NCBI GenBank assembly: GCA_900542905.1
Contig: UQPF01000011.1
Location: forward strand, 1 to 64,000
Length of the DNA stretch: 64,000 nt
Direction: 5' to 3'
Source of the DNA: an uncultured Collinsella sp.
GTDB taxonomy: Bacteria; Actinomycetota; Coriobacteriia; Coriobacteriales; Coriobacteriaceae
Part shown: piece by piece, positions 24,062-33,521 of the stretch
How positions within the stretch are numbered: the first letter of the stretch is position 1
How the letters are laid out: each line of letters opens with the position of its first letter
Translations under genes and position numbers: made by a program
The notes under the pieces: model-generated
The model's input: the letters and a program-made list of their open reading frames with translations, nothing else
Database searches by the model: none
What the model was told of the DNA's origin: nothing

Positions 24062-25624
24062 CTACTTGCCGTCGTCGTCCTGGGCTTCATCGCGCGCATA
24101 GAGCTCCAACATGCGGCGGCGGTATTCGCGCACGGCGAGCTTGGCGCGCTCCAGGCGGCGACGCTCGCGCGGAGTCAGCTCGGACGGGTCGACCTCGTCT
24201 CCATAGGTCTTATCGGCAAGCAGGTGCGCAGCGTCCACGATGCGGGCATCGATGTGGCCGCTCGCCGCCTCGGCGGAAAGACGCTCGGCAATCGTATCGA
24301 GCGTAGGCAGGCCCTCGAATACGCGACCATGGCCATGCGAAGTCAGCAGCTCATGCTCGCGCGCGAGCAAGCTCGCTAGGTCGTGGTGGGCGCGCAGGAT
24401 GTCGAGCGCATCGGATGGATGCTCGGCAACCTCTGCCACGGCGGTGACCGGCGCTGCATCGACCACGCGGTAGAAGAGCTGCGCGAGCAGCGGCATCAAG
24501 AACACCGTGATGGCGCCGGCAGCGACCATAACCGATGCGACGTCTTGCGACAGCGCGCCCGCGTTGACGGCAACGCTCGTCACGGCAACGATGATCGGCA
24601 GCGCCGTGGTGCAGTACAGGGCCACGGTAATGCGACCATACGCCGACACATCGCGCGTCGCAGGACAAATGCTCATGGAAATAAGAATGGGCACGGCACG
24701 AATAATCAACAACGCCACGATAAAGCCCACGAGCAGACCCGGGCGCGACGCCACGGCCGTCAGATCGATCTTTGCGCCCGATACGGTAAAGAACACCGGA
24801 ATCAAAAAACCGTAGGCCAGACCGTCGAGCTTGGTCTCGAGCGTATGGTTGCCCTCGGGGATGATATAGCGCAGGACAAAGCCGGCGGCAAAAGAACCCA
24901 ACACGATGTCGAGATCAAAGACAGCCGAGAATGCCACGAGCGTGACCAGGATGAGCACCGTCAGGCGCACGAAGGTCTGCGACGTGGTATCGGCGCGCTC
25001 CTCAACAAACGCAAAGAAGCGGCTGCCGACGCGCTTGGAGCGGCTCGGGACCACGGCCAGCAACACGCAAACCACCGCAAACAAGCCAAGGATAACGAGC
25101 GTTTGGATGCCAGTGCGGGCAGACAACAGCACCGACATGGCGAGCACGGGACCGAGCTCGCCCCAAGTGCCATACGCGAGAATCGAGTCGCCCACGCGCG
25201 TGCCGGTGAGCGAGCGCTCACGCATAATGGGCACGAGCGTACCGAGCGCCGTCGAAGTGAGGGCAAGCGTCACGGCGATACCGTCGAAATGACTGACTGA
25301 GAACCACGGGGTAAAGCGCACGGCAAGCCAGGCGATACCAAACGTGACGACCCACGTCGCCAAGCCGTAGCGCCCCTCGACGCCCGTGATGCTCTTGGGG
25401 TCGATCTCAAAGCCGGCAAGCAGGAACAAAAAGGCCAGGCCCAGCTCGGACACAAGCGAGACCTCAGCATCTACATGGATGACGCCGAGCATATGGGGTC
25501 CCAGCACCGCGCCGAGCACGAGCAAAAAGACCGTCTCGGGAACGGGTTTTCCGGGAATCGCCGAGGCGATAAAAGGACTCGCAAAGGCCACGAGTGCGAT
25601 GATGGCGAGCGAAACGAATGCCAT
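24062..25624 (-). CDS. CPA2-family cation:proton antiporter
   Basis: The 520-residue membrane protein has about 12 hydrophobic helices of the Na+/H+ exchanger (CPA2, KefB/NapA-like) fold. Features are PGKPVPETVFLLVLGAVLGP, FLFLLAGFEID (half of the crossed-helix core), TSTALGTLVPIM and SFAAGFVLR. A cytoplasmic tail of about 120 charged residues follows; it is not a clear TrkA-N domain. It likely exchanges Na+ or K+ for protons in pH or osmotic control. ATG 25624 has an AAAGG ribosome site. Divergent from purL. Confidence 0.88.
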   Translation of the reverse strand: MAFVSLAIIALVAFASPFIASAIPGKPVPETVFLLVLGAVLGPHMLGVIHVDAEVSLVSELGLAFLFLLAGFEIDPKSITGVEGRYGLATWVVTFGIAWLAVRFTPWFSVSHFDGIAVTLALTSTALGTLVPIMRERSLTGTRVGDSILAYGTWGELGPVLAMSVLLSARTGIQTLVILGLFAVVCVLLAVVPSRSKRVGSRFFAFVEERADTTSQTFVRLTVLILVTLVAFSAVFDLDIVLGSFAAGFVLRYIIPEGNHTLETKLDGLAYGFLIPVFFTVSGAKIDLTAVASRPGLLVGFIVALLIIRAVPILISMSICPATRDVSAYGRITVALYCTTALPIIVAVTSVAVNAGALSQDVASVMVAAGAITVFLMPLLAQLFYRVVDAAPVTAVAEVAEHPSDALDILRAHHDLASLLAREHELLTSHGHGRVFEGLPTLDTIAERLSAEAASGHIDARIVDAAHLLADKTYGDEVDPSELTPRERRRLERAKLAVREYRRRMLELYARDEAQDDDGK

Positions 25625-25808
25625 GTGATGCCTTTCTCTTGTTTGCGCTTCACTGTAGCACCCTCGCCGTCCTCAACGCGCCGCGAGCTGTCGTATCATA
25701 GTGAGGTTTACAAACATGTGGCTCAAGGCGACCGCAGGGCAGACCCCGCAAACCGACCGCTGCCGCATACCGTACCGTACGCCCAACCGATCAGGAAGGC
25801 AGGAACCA

Positions 25809-28800
25809 ATGGTCTCTCGTATCTACGTGGAGAAGAAACCCGGGTTCGACGTCGAGGCTCAGCAGCTCAAGGGCGAGCTGACCGAAATTCTCGGCATCAA
25901 GGGCATCGAGGCCCTGAGGATCATCAACCGCTACGACGTCGAGGGCATCGACGAGGAGCTTTTCCGCTCCTGCGTGCCGACCGTCTTTAGCGAGCCCCAG
26001 GTCGATGTGACCTACGACGAACTCCCCGCAAGCGATGGCGCCGTCTTTGCCGTCGAGTTCCTGCCTGGCCAGTTTGACCAGCGCGCCGACTCCGCCAGCG
26101 AGTGCGTGCAGCTCATCAGCCAGGGTGAGCGCCCCGCCGTGCGCTCCGCCAAGGTCTATATGATCTCGGGCGCTCTGGACGAGGCCGCCATCGATGCCAT
26201 CAAGCACTACGTGGTGAACCCCGTCGAGGCTCGCATCGCCTCGCTCGACCTGCCCGAGACGCTGTACATGGAGACCCCCGAGCCCCAGCCCGTCGAGGTG
26301 CTCGACGGCTTCCGCGAGCTCGACGAGGCCGGCCTTGCCGCCTTTATCGCCGATCGCGGCCTTGCCATGGACGAGGCAGACATCGCCTTCTGCCAGCAGT
26401 ACTTCCGCGATGAGGACCGCGACCCCACCATCACCGAGATCCGCGTGATCGACACCTACTGGTCCGACCACTGCCGCCACACCACCTTCGGCACCGTCCT
26501 GGACGACGTGACGATCGACGACGCCGTGGTGCAGCAAGCCTTCGACCGCTACATGGAGATGCGCCACGAACTCGGCCGCGACGCCAAGCCCGTCTGCCTC
26601 ATGGACATGGGCACCATCGGCGCCAAGTACCTTAAGAAGACCGGCGTCATGACCGATGTCGACGAGTCCGAGGAGATCAACGCCTGCACCGTCAAGGTGA
26701 AGGTCGATGTCGACGGCGAGGACCAGGACTGGCTGTTCCTGTTTAAGAACGAGACCCACAACCACCCGACCGAGATCGAGCCCTTCGGCGGTGCCGCCAC
26801 CTGCGTGGGCGGCGCCATCCGCGACCCGCTCTCGGGCCGCAGCTACGTGTACCAGGCCATGCGTGTCACCGGCGCCGGTGACCCCACCGTCCCGGTTTCC
26901 GAGACGCTCGAGGGTAAGCTGCCGCAGCGCAAGCTCGTGACCACTGCCGCCGCCGGCTACTCCAGCTACGGCAACCAGATCGGCCTTGCCACCGGTCAGG
27001 TCAACGAACTCTATCACCCCGGTTACGTGGCCAAGCGCATGGAGGTTGGCGCCGTCGTGGGCGCTACCCCGGCAAACCACGTTCGTCGCGAGTGCCCCGC
27101 CCCCACCGACAAGATCATCCTGCTGGGCGGCCGCACCGGCCGCGATGGCATCGGTGGCGCCACCGGCTCCTCCAAGACCCAGAACACCGAGTCCATCGAG
27201 ACCTCGGGTGCCGAGGTCCAGAAGGGCAACGCCCCGGTCGAGCGCAAGCTGCAGCGCCTGTTCCGCCGCGGCGACGCCTGCCGTCTGATCAAGCGCTGCA
27301 ACGACTTTGGCGCCGGCGGCGTCTCAGTCGCCGTGGGCGAACTTGCCGACGGCCTGTATGTCGACCTGGACACCGTGACCAAGAAGTACGACGGCCTGGA
27401 CGGCACCGAGCTCGCTATCTCTGAGTCCCAGGAGCGCATGGCCTGCGCCGTCGCCGACGGTGACGTCGAGGAGTTCATGGGCTACGCCGCCGAGGAGAAC
27501 CTGGAGGCGACCGTTATCGCCGAGGTTACCGCTGAGCCGCGCATGCGCATGGCCTGGAACGGCGTCGCTATCGTCGACCTGTCCCGCGAGTTCCTCAACT
27601 CCAACGGCGCACCCAAGCACCAGGTCGCCCACGTGTGCGCCCGTAGCGTGTGGCAGCCCAGCTGGGCCGGCACCACGCTCGCCGAGCGCATGACCTCGCT
27701 CGTCACCGACCTCAACGTCGCTTCCAACAAGGGCCTTTCCGAGCGCTTCGACTCCACCATCGGCGCCGCGACCGTACTCATGCCCTTTGGCGGCAAGACG
27801 CAGCTCACCCCCAGCTCGGCCATGGTCGCCAAGTTCCCCGTGGACGGCGAGACCACCACGGCGAGCGCCATGGCATGGGGCTTTAACCCCTATCTGATGG
27901 AAGCCGACCAGTTTGCGGGCGCCTACCTGTCCGTGGTCGAGTCCATCGCCAAGCTCGTGGCTGCCGGCTTTGAGCACAAGCGCGCCTATCTCTCCTTCCA
28001 GGAGTACTTCGAGCGCCTGCGCACCGAGGCCGAGCGCTGGGGCAAGCCCATGGCTGCCGTCCTGGGTGCCCTCATGGCCCAGGTCGACCTGGGTGCCGGC
28101 GCCATCGGCGGCAAGGACTCCATGAGCGGTTCGTTTGAGGACGAGGCCGGCGAGCTCAACGTTCCGCCGACCCTGATCAGCTTCGCTGTGGCCGTGGGCA
28201 AGGCCGCCCGTGCCGTCTCGCCCGAGTTCAAGGGTCTGACGCACCGCGTCGTCCGTATCGCCCCCGCCACCTATGGCGAAGACTACCGCCCCGACGCCCA
28301 GCAGCTGCTCGCCGCGTTTGACGCCGTCGAGGCGCTCACTGCTACCGGCGACGCCCTGGCCGTCTCCACGCCCGGCTACGGCTGCGGCGCCGAGAGCCTC
28401 TTTAAGATGTGCGTCGGCAACCAGATCGGTATCGAGCTTGCCGAGGATGTGGACGTGGAGAGCTTCTTCACCCCGCTCTACGGCAGCTTTATCGTCGAGC
28501 TCGCCGATGACGCCGAGCTGCCCGAGGTCGCCGACGGCGTTGTCGTCGAGCCCCTGGGCACCACCGTCGAGGGCTATGTCATCGATACCGGCTCCGAGGT
28601 CATCGAGCTCTCCGAGCTCCAGGAGGCCTGGGAGAGCGGCATCGAGGGCGTCTTTGCCTACCGCAGCGCCGGCGAGACCCCCGAGGTCGAGACCATCGAC
28701 TTCCGCGCCAAGGATATCCACGTGTACGGCGGCGCCAAGATCGCCCGTCCGCGCGTGATTATCCCGGTGTTCCCCGGCAACAACTGCGAGTACGACAGCG

Positions 28801-29555
28801 CCCGCGCCTTCCGTGCCGCCGGTGCCGAGGCCGACACCTTCGTGATCAACAACCTCACGCCCGAGGCCGTCGCCGAGAGCACCCACGAGCTTGCCCGCCG
28901 CATCCGTGCAAGCCAGATCGTCATGATCCCCGGTGGCTTCTCGGGCGGCGACGAGCCCGACGGCTCCGCCAAGTTCATCACGGCGTTCTTCCGCGCTCCC
29001 GAGGTCACCGAGGCAGTCCGCGACCTGCTCAAGGCCCGCGACGGCCTGATGCTGGGCATCTGCAACGGCTTCCAGGCCCTGGTCAAGCTCGGCCTGGTGC
29101 CCTACGGCGATATCGTCGACGCCACGCCCGATGCGCCCACGCTGACGTTCAACACCATCGGTCGCCATCAGAGCCGCCTGGTGCGCACCCGCATCTCGTC
29201 CAACCTGTCCCCGTGGCTGTCGCAGTGCAGCCTGGACGACCCCTACACCGTCGCCATCAGCCACGGCGAGGGCCGCTTTGTCGCCAACGACGAGGCGCTC
29301 GCCCAGCTGATCGCCAACGGCCAGGTCGCCACGCAGTACGTGGGCGAGGACGGCAAGCCCAGCATGGACCTTTCCGTCAACCCCAACGGCTCCGCACTCG
29401 CCATCGAGGGCATCACGAGCCCCGACGGCCGCGTCCTGGGCAAGATGGGCCATGCCGAGCGTCGCGGCGACAACCTGTACCGCAACGTGCCCGAGCATGT
29501 CCCCGGCGACAAGTTCATGCCGATCTTTGAGAGCGGCGTAGCCTACTTCGCTTAA
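25809..29555 (+). CDS. purL: Phosphoribosylformylglycinamidine synthase, single chain
   Basis: This enzyme makes FGAM from FGAR, glutamine and ATP, the fourth step of purine synthesis. The 1248 residues hold an N-terminal PurS-like part, the two AIR-synthase-like halves (THNHPTEIEPFGGAATC, GGKDSMSG) and a C-terminal glutaminase (PGNNCEYDSARAFR, nucleophile Cys in GICNGFQAL, HGEGRF). The whole enzyme is therefore one chain, of the short single-chain type known from Clostridia, unlike split PurSQL of most actinobacteria. Start ATG 25809 (MVSRIYVEKK) has AGGAA upstream; the longer in-frame ORF lacks a site. The 184-base upstream gap shows no purine riboswitch. Confidence 0.96.
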   Translation: MVSRIYVEKKPGFDVEAQQLKGELTEILGIKGIEALRIINRYDVEGIDEELFRSCVPTVFSEPQVDVTYDELPASDGAVFAVEFLPGQFDQRADSASECVQLISQGERPAVRSAKVYMISGALDEAAIDAIKHYVVNPVEARIASLDLPETLYMETPEPQPVEVLDGFRELDEAGLAAFIADRGLAMDEADIAFCQQYFRDEDRDPTITEIRVIDTYWSDHCRHTTFGTVLDDVTIDDAVVQQAFDRYMEMRHELGRDAKPVCLMDMGTIGAKYLKKTGVMTDVDESEEINACTVKVKVDVDGEDQDWLFLFKNETHNHPTEIEPFGGAATCVGGAIRDPLSGRSYVYQAMRVTGAGDPTVPVSETLEGKLPQRKLVTTAAAGYSSYGNQIGLATGQVNELYHPGYVAKRMEVGAVVGATPANHVRRECPAPTDKIILLGGRTGRDGIGGATGSSKTQNTESIETSGAEVQKGNAPVERKLQRLFRRGDACRLIKRCNDFGAGGVSVAVGELADGLYVDLDTVTKKYDGLDGTELAISESQERMACAVADGDVEEFMGYAAEENLEATVIAEVTAEPRMRMAWNGVAIVDLSREFLNSNGAPKHQVAHVCARSVWQPSWAGTTLAERMTSLVTDLNVASNKGLSERFDSTIGAATVLMPFGGKTQLTPSSAMVAKFPVDGETTTASAMAWGFNPYLMEADQFAGAYLSVVESIAKLVAAGFEHKRAYLSFQEYFERLRTEAERWGKPMAAVLGALMAQVDLGAGAIGGKDSMSGSFEDEAGELNVPPTLISFAVAVGKAARAVSPEFKGLTHRVVRIAPATYGEDYRPDAQQLLAAFDAVEALTATGDALAVSTPGYGCGAESLFKMCVGNQIGIELAEDVDVESFFTPLYGSFIVELADDAELPEVADGVVVEPLGTTVEGYVIDTGSEVIELSELQEAWESGIEGVFAYRSAGETPEVETIDFRAKDIHVYGGAKIARPRVIIPVFPGNNCEYDSARAFRAAGAEADTFVINNLTPEAVAESTHELARRIRASQIVMIPGGFSGGDEPDGSAKFITAFFRAPEVTEAVRDLLKARDGLMLGICNGFQALVKLGLVPYGDIVDATPDAPTLTFNTIGRHQSRLVRTRISSNLSPWLSQCSLDDPYTVAISHGEGRFVANDEALAQLIANGQVATQYVGEDGKPSMDLSVNPNGSALAIEGITSPDGRVLGKMGHAERRGDNLYRNVPEHVPGDKFMPIFESGVAYFA

Positions 29556-29593
29556 ACCTTTCCCATCAGGTACAATCCCTTCGGGTAACAACA

Positions 29594-29629
29594 CCCGCCA
29601 CCGACACATCCGGTGGCGGGTTCTTTTTT
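29594..29629 (+). terminator. Terminator of purL
   Basis: A perfect 10-bp stem (CCCGCCACCG 29594-29603, CGGTGGCGGG 29611-29620) is followed by TTCTTTTTT. Confidence 0.93.
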
Positions 29630-29654
29630 GCTTCGCGCATATAGGAAGGACATC

Positions 29655-30590
29655 ATGGAAAGCCGCAAGCCGTATCTCGCCACCCTGCCCGGACTCATCC
29701 TGGGCTGTCTCGTTTGCTGCGCGCTCTGGGGCTCCGCCTTCCCCTGCATCAAGATCGGCTACGCACTCTTTGGTATCCCAGCGCACGATAGCGCCTCGCA
29801 GCTACTCTTTGCAGGTTTGCGCTTCACGCTTGCCGGCATCCTGGTTATCGTCGGTATGAGCACAGCTCAGCGCCGCCCGCTCGTCCCACAGGTACGCGAT
29901 ATCAAGCCCATCTGCATCCTGTCACTCTTCCAGACTATCGGGCAGTACTTCTTTTTCTACCTGGGACTCTCGCGCGCCAGTGCCATGTCGAGCTCCATCA
30001 TCGAGGCCAGCGCCAACTTCCTCGCAATCCTCTTTGCCGCCCTGGCGTTTCGCACCGAAAAGCTCGATGCGGCCAAGGTGCTCGGCTGTGTACTGGGCTT
30101 TGCCGGCGTCGCGCTCGTCAACCTTTCGGGCGCGGACGGCACCTTTGGCTTTACGCTCGACGGCGAGGGCTTTATCCTGGCCTCCACCGTCGCGGGTGCC
30201 CTGTCGACCTGCCTGATCGGCATCTTCTCGCGCGAGCACGACGGTGTCTTGCTTGCCGGGTGGCAGTTCTTGGTCGGCGGCCTGGTCCTCACCGCCATCG
30301 GGTTTTTGATGGGCGGCGCGCTCTCCCTCACCGCGATCATCCCCGCCATCGCGCTCATTATCTATATGGCACTCATCTCCGCCATCGCGTACTCGCTATG
30401 GTCGCGCCTGCTTGCCGTCAACCCCGTCAGCCGCGTCTCGGTCTTTGGGTTTATGAACCCCGTCTTTGGTGTGCTGTTGAGTGCGCTGCTGCTCGGCGAG
30501 GGCGCCGGCACGAGCCCCGTTACCGTTATAGTTGCCCTGCTGTTGGTCTGCGGCGGCATCATCATCGTCAACAGGCCTAAAAAGGCCTAG
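29655..30590 (+). CDS. EamA/DMT-family permease
   Basis: The 311-residue protein has ten hydrophobic helices arranged as two EamA repeats, the layout of the drug/metabolite transporter superfamily. ALWGSAFPCIKIGY in helix 1 and GFMNPVFGVLLSALLLGE in the second repeat are typical. It should export or import a small metabolite or amino acid; the substrate is unknown. ATG 29655 follows AGGAAGGAC. It begins 26 bases after the purL terminator and appears to be its own unit. Confidence 0.88.
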   Translation: MESRKPYLATLPGLILGCLVCCALWGSAFPCIKIGYALFGIPAHDSASQLLFAGLRFTLAGILVIVGMSTAQRRPLVPQVRDIKPICILSLFQTIGQYFFFYLGLSRASAMSSSIIEASANFLAILFAALAFRTEKLDAAKVLGCVLGFAGVALVNLSGADGTFGFTLDGEGFILASTVAGALSTCLIGIFSREHDGVLLAGWQFLVGGLVLTAIGFLMGGALSLTAIIPAIALIIYMALISAIAYSLWSRLLAVNPVSRVSVFGFMNPVFGVLLSALLLGEGAGTSPVTVIVALLLVCGGIIIVNRPKKA

Positions 30591-30691
30591 CGAACTGCCC
30601 TTATTTAGCAGAGGGGATTCACATACTTTAGTTTAATGGAATACATCGGAGAGCCGAGGGCCACCATGCACGCAAGCGTGCGCCCCTATTT

Positions 30692-31843
30692 CTAGCGTAT
30701 CTGGACGCCAGCTTTCTTCTTCTCGTACTTTACGCGGTAGAGCTCCGCGTCGGCGGCGCGAAGCAAATCTTGCCAGGTATCGACACCATCACCGACCCGT
30801 GCATAGCCGATGGACATCCGCAACAGATACGGCACCTCGGCGCGTGCGAGTTCATCGTTGATTGCCGCGCACAGACGCATGATGTCCTGTTCCGCCGCTG
30901 CCTTTTGGAGCACCACGAACTCATCGCCACCATAACGTGCGATAAAGCCACCAGCCGGCGAACAGACATCCTTGAGCGCCGTCGCAACAACCTGAAGAGC
31001 ATGGTCGCCCTCCACATGTCCATAGCGATCGTTAATCTGCTTAAAGCCGTCGGCGTCCATCATAAGCAGATATACATCTTCGGCCTGATCCACATTTGAG
31101 AAGAGCGACAGCATATAGGTCTCAAAACGGTTGCGATTGTTAAGTCCAGTCAACGGGTCGGTCGAGATGAGCTGCTCCTGGTAGATGATGTAGAGCAGCA
31201 ACATGCTAATCATTATGCCGACACAAAGGCCGGGCACCGAGTATACGACCTGAAAGGTACCGCCCACCAGGGCCGGAATGGCGAAAAATGCCAAGGTTCG
31301 ATAGATGGCCTTCGTCTGCAGGCTCTCGACCCTGCGAGATTGCACAAACGCATGTAGGGACGTATGTATAACGTAACAGTAGCTGACGATGGGCTGGATC
31401 ATATAGGCAAAGCCGCGACGATACACGCCCTGCGAATCGATATAGAACAGGGCGTGCGTCCAGTAACTGGTAAACGCCAGCACGACCACCAGAGCCGTAG
31501 GCAACGCTACAAGCACCACCCTATAGCGCGAGGTCAAAAGGCGAGAACCCTGCACCGTCTCGGAATAGATAAACCAAATGAGACACGCGATAGCAAAGAG
31601 CGAAAACGAAACCGCGTTGGAAATCCAGTTGGCAGCAATGCCCAACGTGCCGTCCACACCGTCCGAAAGCGTCCAGATCATATCGAATAATATGTACGCA
31701 GCAGACGTGTAGCCCAGCATGCTAAACAAAAGCTGCTGGGTGCTCGAGAACAGGGAGCGACGGCTTCGTACGGCAAGCCCGATAAGAACAATCATGCATA
31801 GCACGAATATCTCAATCTTGAGTGCCTTAACCACTAGCGCCAT
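30692..31843 (-). CDS. Membrane diguanylate cyclase (GGDEF)
   Basis: The roughly 383-residue protein has an N-terminal membrane domain of about six or seven helices (residues 1-220) and a C-terminal GGDEF domain. The active-site motif RYGGDEFVV is intact, and TDPLTGLNNR opens the domain, so c-di-GMP synthesis from two GTP is expected. The RxxD inhibitory site normally five residues before GGDEF is absent (CSPAGGFIAR), so product feedback may be missing. The start is unclear: ATG 31843 abuts AAGGG, GTG 31834 is better spaced, and TTG 31876 extends the frame. No EAL domain or other c-di-GMP gene lies nearby. Confidence 0.9.
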   Translation of the reverse strand: MALVVKALKIEIFVLCMIVLIGLAVRSRRSLFSSTQQLLFSMLGYTSAAYILFDMIWTLSDGVDGTLGIAANWISNAVSFSLFAIACLIWFIYSETVQGSRLLTSRYRVVLVALPTALVVVLAFTSYWTHALFYIDSQGVYRRGFAYMIQPIVSYCYVIHTSLHAFVQSRRVESLQTKAIYRTLAFFAIPALVGGTFQVVYSVPGLCVGIMISMLLLYIIYQEQLISTDPLTGLNNRNRFETYMLSLFSNVDQAEDVYLLMMDADGFKQINDRYGHVEGDHALQVVATALKDVCSPAGGFIARYGGDEFVVLQKAAAEQDIMRLCAAINDELARAEVPYLLRMSIGYARVGDGVDTWQDLLRAADAELYRVKYEKKKAGVQIR

Positions 31844-31897
31844 CCCTTCAATATCCAAGTGGTCAGAATCGCCCAATTCGAATCAGGGCAATAAACA

Positions 31898-31973
31898 CCC
31901 CTTTACTCCGCAGGGGTAAAGGGGATAATAGCAGAGCGCCCGAACATCACTGCAAAACAGTTTCTGTTCGGGC
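31898..31973 (-). terminator. Two stem-loops downstream of the KDG permease
   Basis: A 9-bp stem GCCCGAACA/TGTTCGGGC (31938-31946, 31965-31973) with an inner ACTG/CAGT is followed on the minus strand by a second 9-bp stem CCCCTTTAC/GTAAAGGGG (31898-31906, 31916-31924). Neither has a long T-run. They probably end or protect the kdgT mRNA. Confidence 0.65.
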
Positions 31974-32024
31974 ACCCATACGGCGCGAATTGCACACGCC
32001 GGCATCATTGATGGGTATCGATTG

Positions 32025-33047
32025 CTACTCGCCATCGATGTCAGTCGCGACAGCCTCCTCGATGGCCTCGACACCGACAGGCGACAGATCCTCCTTGCCT
32101 TGGCAGAACTTCTTGTCGACCCAGCCAGTCAGAATCGGAGCCATGATCGCCGTGATGATAACGGCGGTGGCGATCTGAGCGTACGCGGTGGGCGCAAGCT
32201 CGGCGTAGCGCGGTGCGACCTCGGCGAGGGCAACCGGTGTGGTCATAGCCGTGCCGGCAATGGTGGAGCAAGCCACAGCGGCCTTGCCATTGCCGCCGCA
32301 CAGACGCTCAAACGCAAAGGTGATGGGGCCGACGACAAACAGCGTGACAAGGCCCAGCAAGATGCCGGAAATACCGCCGGTGATAAAGCTCGACAGGCTC
32401 ATGGACGCACCGAGCTGAAATCCGATGACGGCAATCGCGGGATTGGCACCGGGAACCAGCAGGTTCTTGATAAACGGGAACAGGTTGCCCAGAACCATGC
32501 CAATAACGAGTGGCAAGATGGAGCCGATAATGGTGCCAATGGGAATGTTGGCGAGGCCGGAAACACCGAGGATGATCATCGTGACGGCAGGGCCGGCCGT
32601 AAAGAACAGGATACCGACGGCGCCCTGCTCGGACTCATCGCCAAACTCGCCCATGATGCCCGTATAGAGCGCCATGTTGCAAAACGTGATGCCGCCGATG
32701 ATAGACACGGAACTCAGACCCAGGAAGTTGTCGTTAAAGAAATATGCCACGCCCAGGCCGAGAGCCGCTGCGACGACCAGCTTGGGGATCAGCACGACGA
32801 TGCCGGTCTTGATGGCACCCGGCGTGGACTTAAAGCTGATGCCGGCGCCCACAAACAGCAGGATCGCGGCGACGATGGTATTGGAGCCACCGCGGCAGGC
32901 AGCCGTAAAGAAGCCGCCGATCTCAAAAACCTGCGGGCAGAAGGTGTTGAGCAAAAGACCGACGATCATCGGATAGATCATGATGTCGCCCGGGATGCGC
33001 GGGACCTTGAATTTCTTTTGCTCGTTGGCGGTCGCTTCCTGTGCCAT
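32025..33047 (-). CDS. kdgT: 2-keto-3-deoxygluconate permease
   Basis: The 340-residue membrane protein matches the KdgT family. It starts with the characteristic KVPRIPGDIMIYPMIVGLL segment and has about ten hydrophobic helices, with GGNGKAAVACSTIAGTAMTTPVA near the C-terminus. KDG is an intermediate of pectin and glucuronate breakdown, so the protein suggests use of plant- or host-derived uronates. No catabolic kdg or uxa genes lie in the window. Start ATG 33047 follows GGGGGT. Confidence 0.88.
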   Translation of the reverse strand: MAQEATANEQKKFKVPRIPGDIMIYPMIVGLLLNTFCPQVFEIGGFFTAACRGGSNTIVAAILLFVGAGISFKSTPGAIKTGIVVLIPKLVVAAALGLGVAYFFNDNFLGLSSVSIIGGITFCNMALYTGIMGEFGDESEQGAVGILFFTAGPAVTMIILGVSGLANIPIGTIIGSILPLVIGMVLGNLFPFIKNLLVPGANPAIAVIGFQLGASMSLSSFITGGISGILLGLVTLFVVGPITFAFERLCGGNGKAAVACSTIAGTAMTTPVALAEVAPRYAELAPTAYAQIATAVIITAIMAPILTGWVDKKFCQGKEDLSPVGVEAIEEAVATDIDGE

Positions 33048-33197
33048 GAAACCCCCATTTCCGCTGACGGGGTACAAAAGCCCACGTCACGCTTTGCTAC
33101 AGTAAAGTTTGACCATGGTACCAGAAGAAGCAGACCGGCTCGGTGAGAAATTATACAAGTTGGGATGGAACGAGATTCGGCGCCCGCGACGCCACCC

Positions 33198-33521
33198 CTA
33201 TATAAGGCTCAAGACGATATAGAGTACGATGCCCGAGACACAGCACCACAGCATCGATTTTGTCTTGACCGCCACGACCACGACGCCGGCGGCCGCAATC
33301 CAGGGAACCAAGGCAGGCCAGAGCCCTGCGTCGAACGCGCCGGGACTCACCAAGTCGTTGGCGACCAGCGCGGCAAAGGCAGCGGGCGGGATATAGCCCA
33401 GGGCCTCGGTAATGCGGGGCGACAGGGTCCGCCCGCGCAAGGCGAACGCCGGCGCGATGCGAAAGAACGCGATAGCAGCCCACGAGGACAGCCATAGAAC
33501 CAAGAACTCGTTAACGGGCAT
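33198..33521 (-). CDS. azlD: AzlD-type branched-chain amino-acid exporter subunit
   Basis: The 107-residue protein has four hydrophobic segments and the AzlD-type motif LSPRITEALGYIPPAAFAALVANDL. With AzlC it forms a LivE-type exporter for branched-chain or related amino acids. Start ATG 33521 has GGAAGAGGTG upstream and lies inside the end of azlC (11-base overlap), which indicates coupled translation. Confidence 0.88.
   Translation of the reverse strand: MPVNEFLVLWLSSWAAIAFFRIAPAFALRGRTLSPRITEALGYIPPAAFAALVANDLVSPGAFDAGLWPALVPWIAAAGVVVVAVKTKSMLWCCVSGIVLYIVLSLI

Noticed and set aside
25625..25808. Purine riboswitch upstream of purL
   Set aside because: The 184-base leader shows neither the conserved purine aptamer loops nor a terminator switch.
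27324..29786. 820-codon minus-strand ORF opposite purL
   Set aside because: It is a GC-rich antisense shadow with repetitive Gly/Asp/Val composition, no ribosome site and no motif, while purL on the plus strand is unmistakable.
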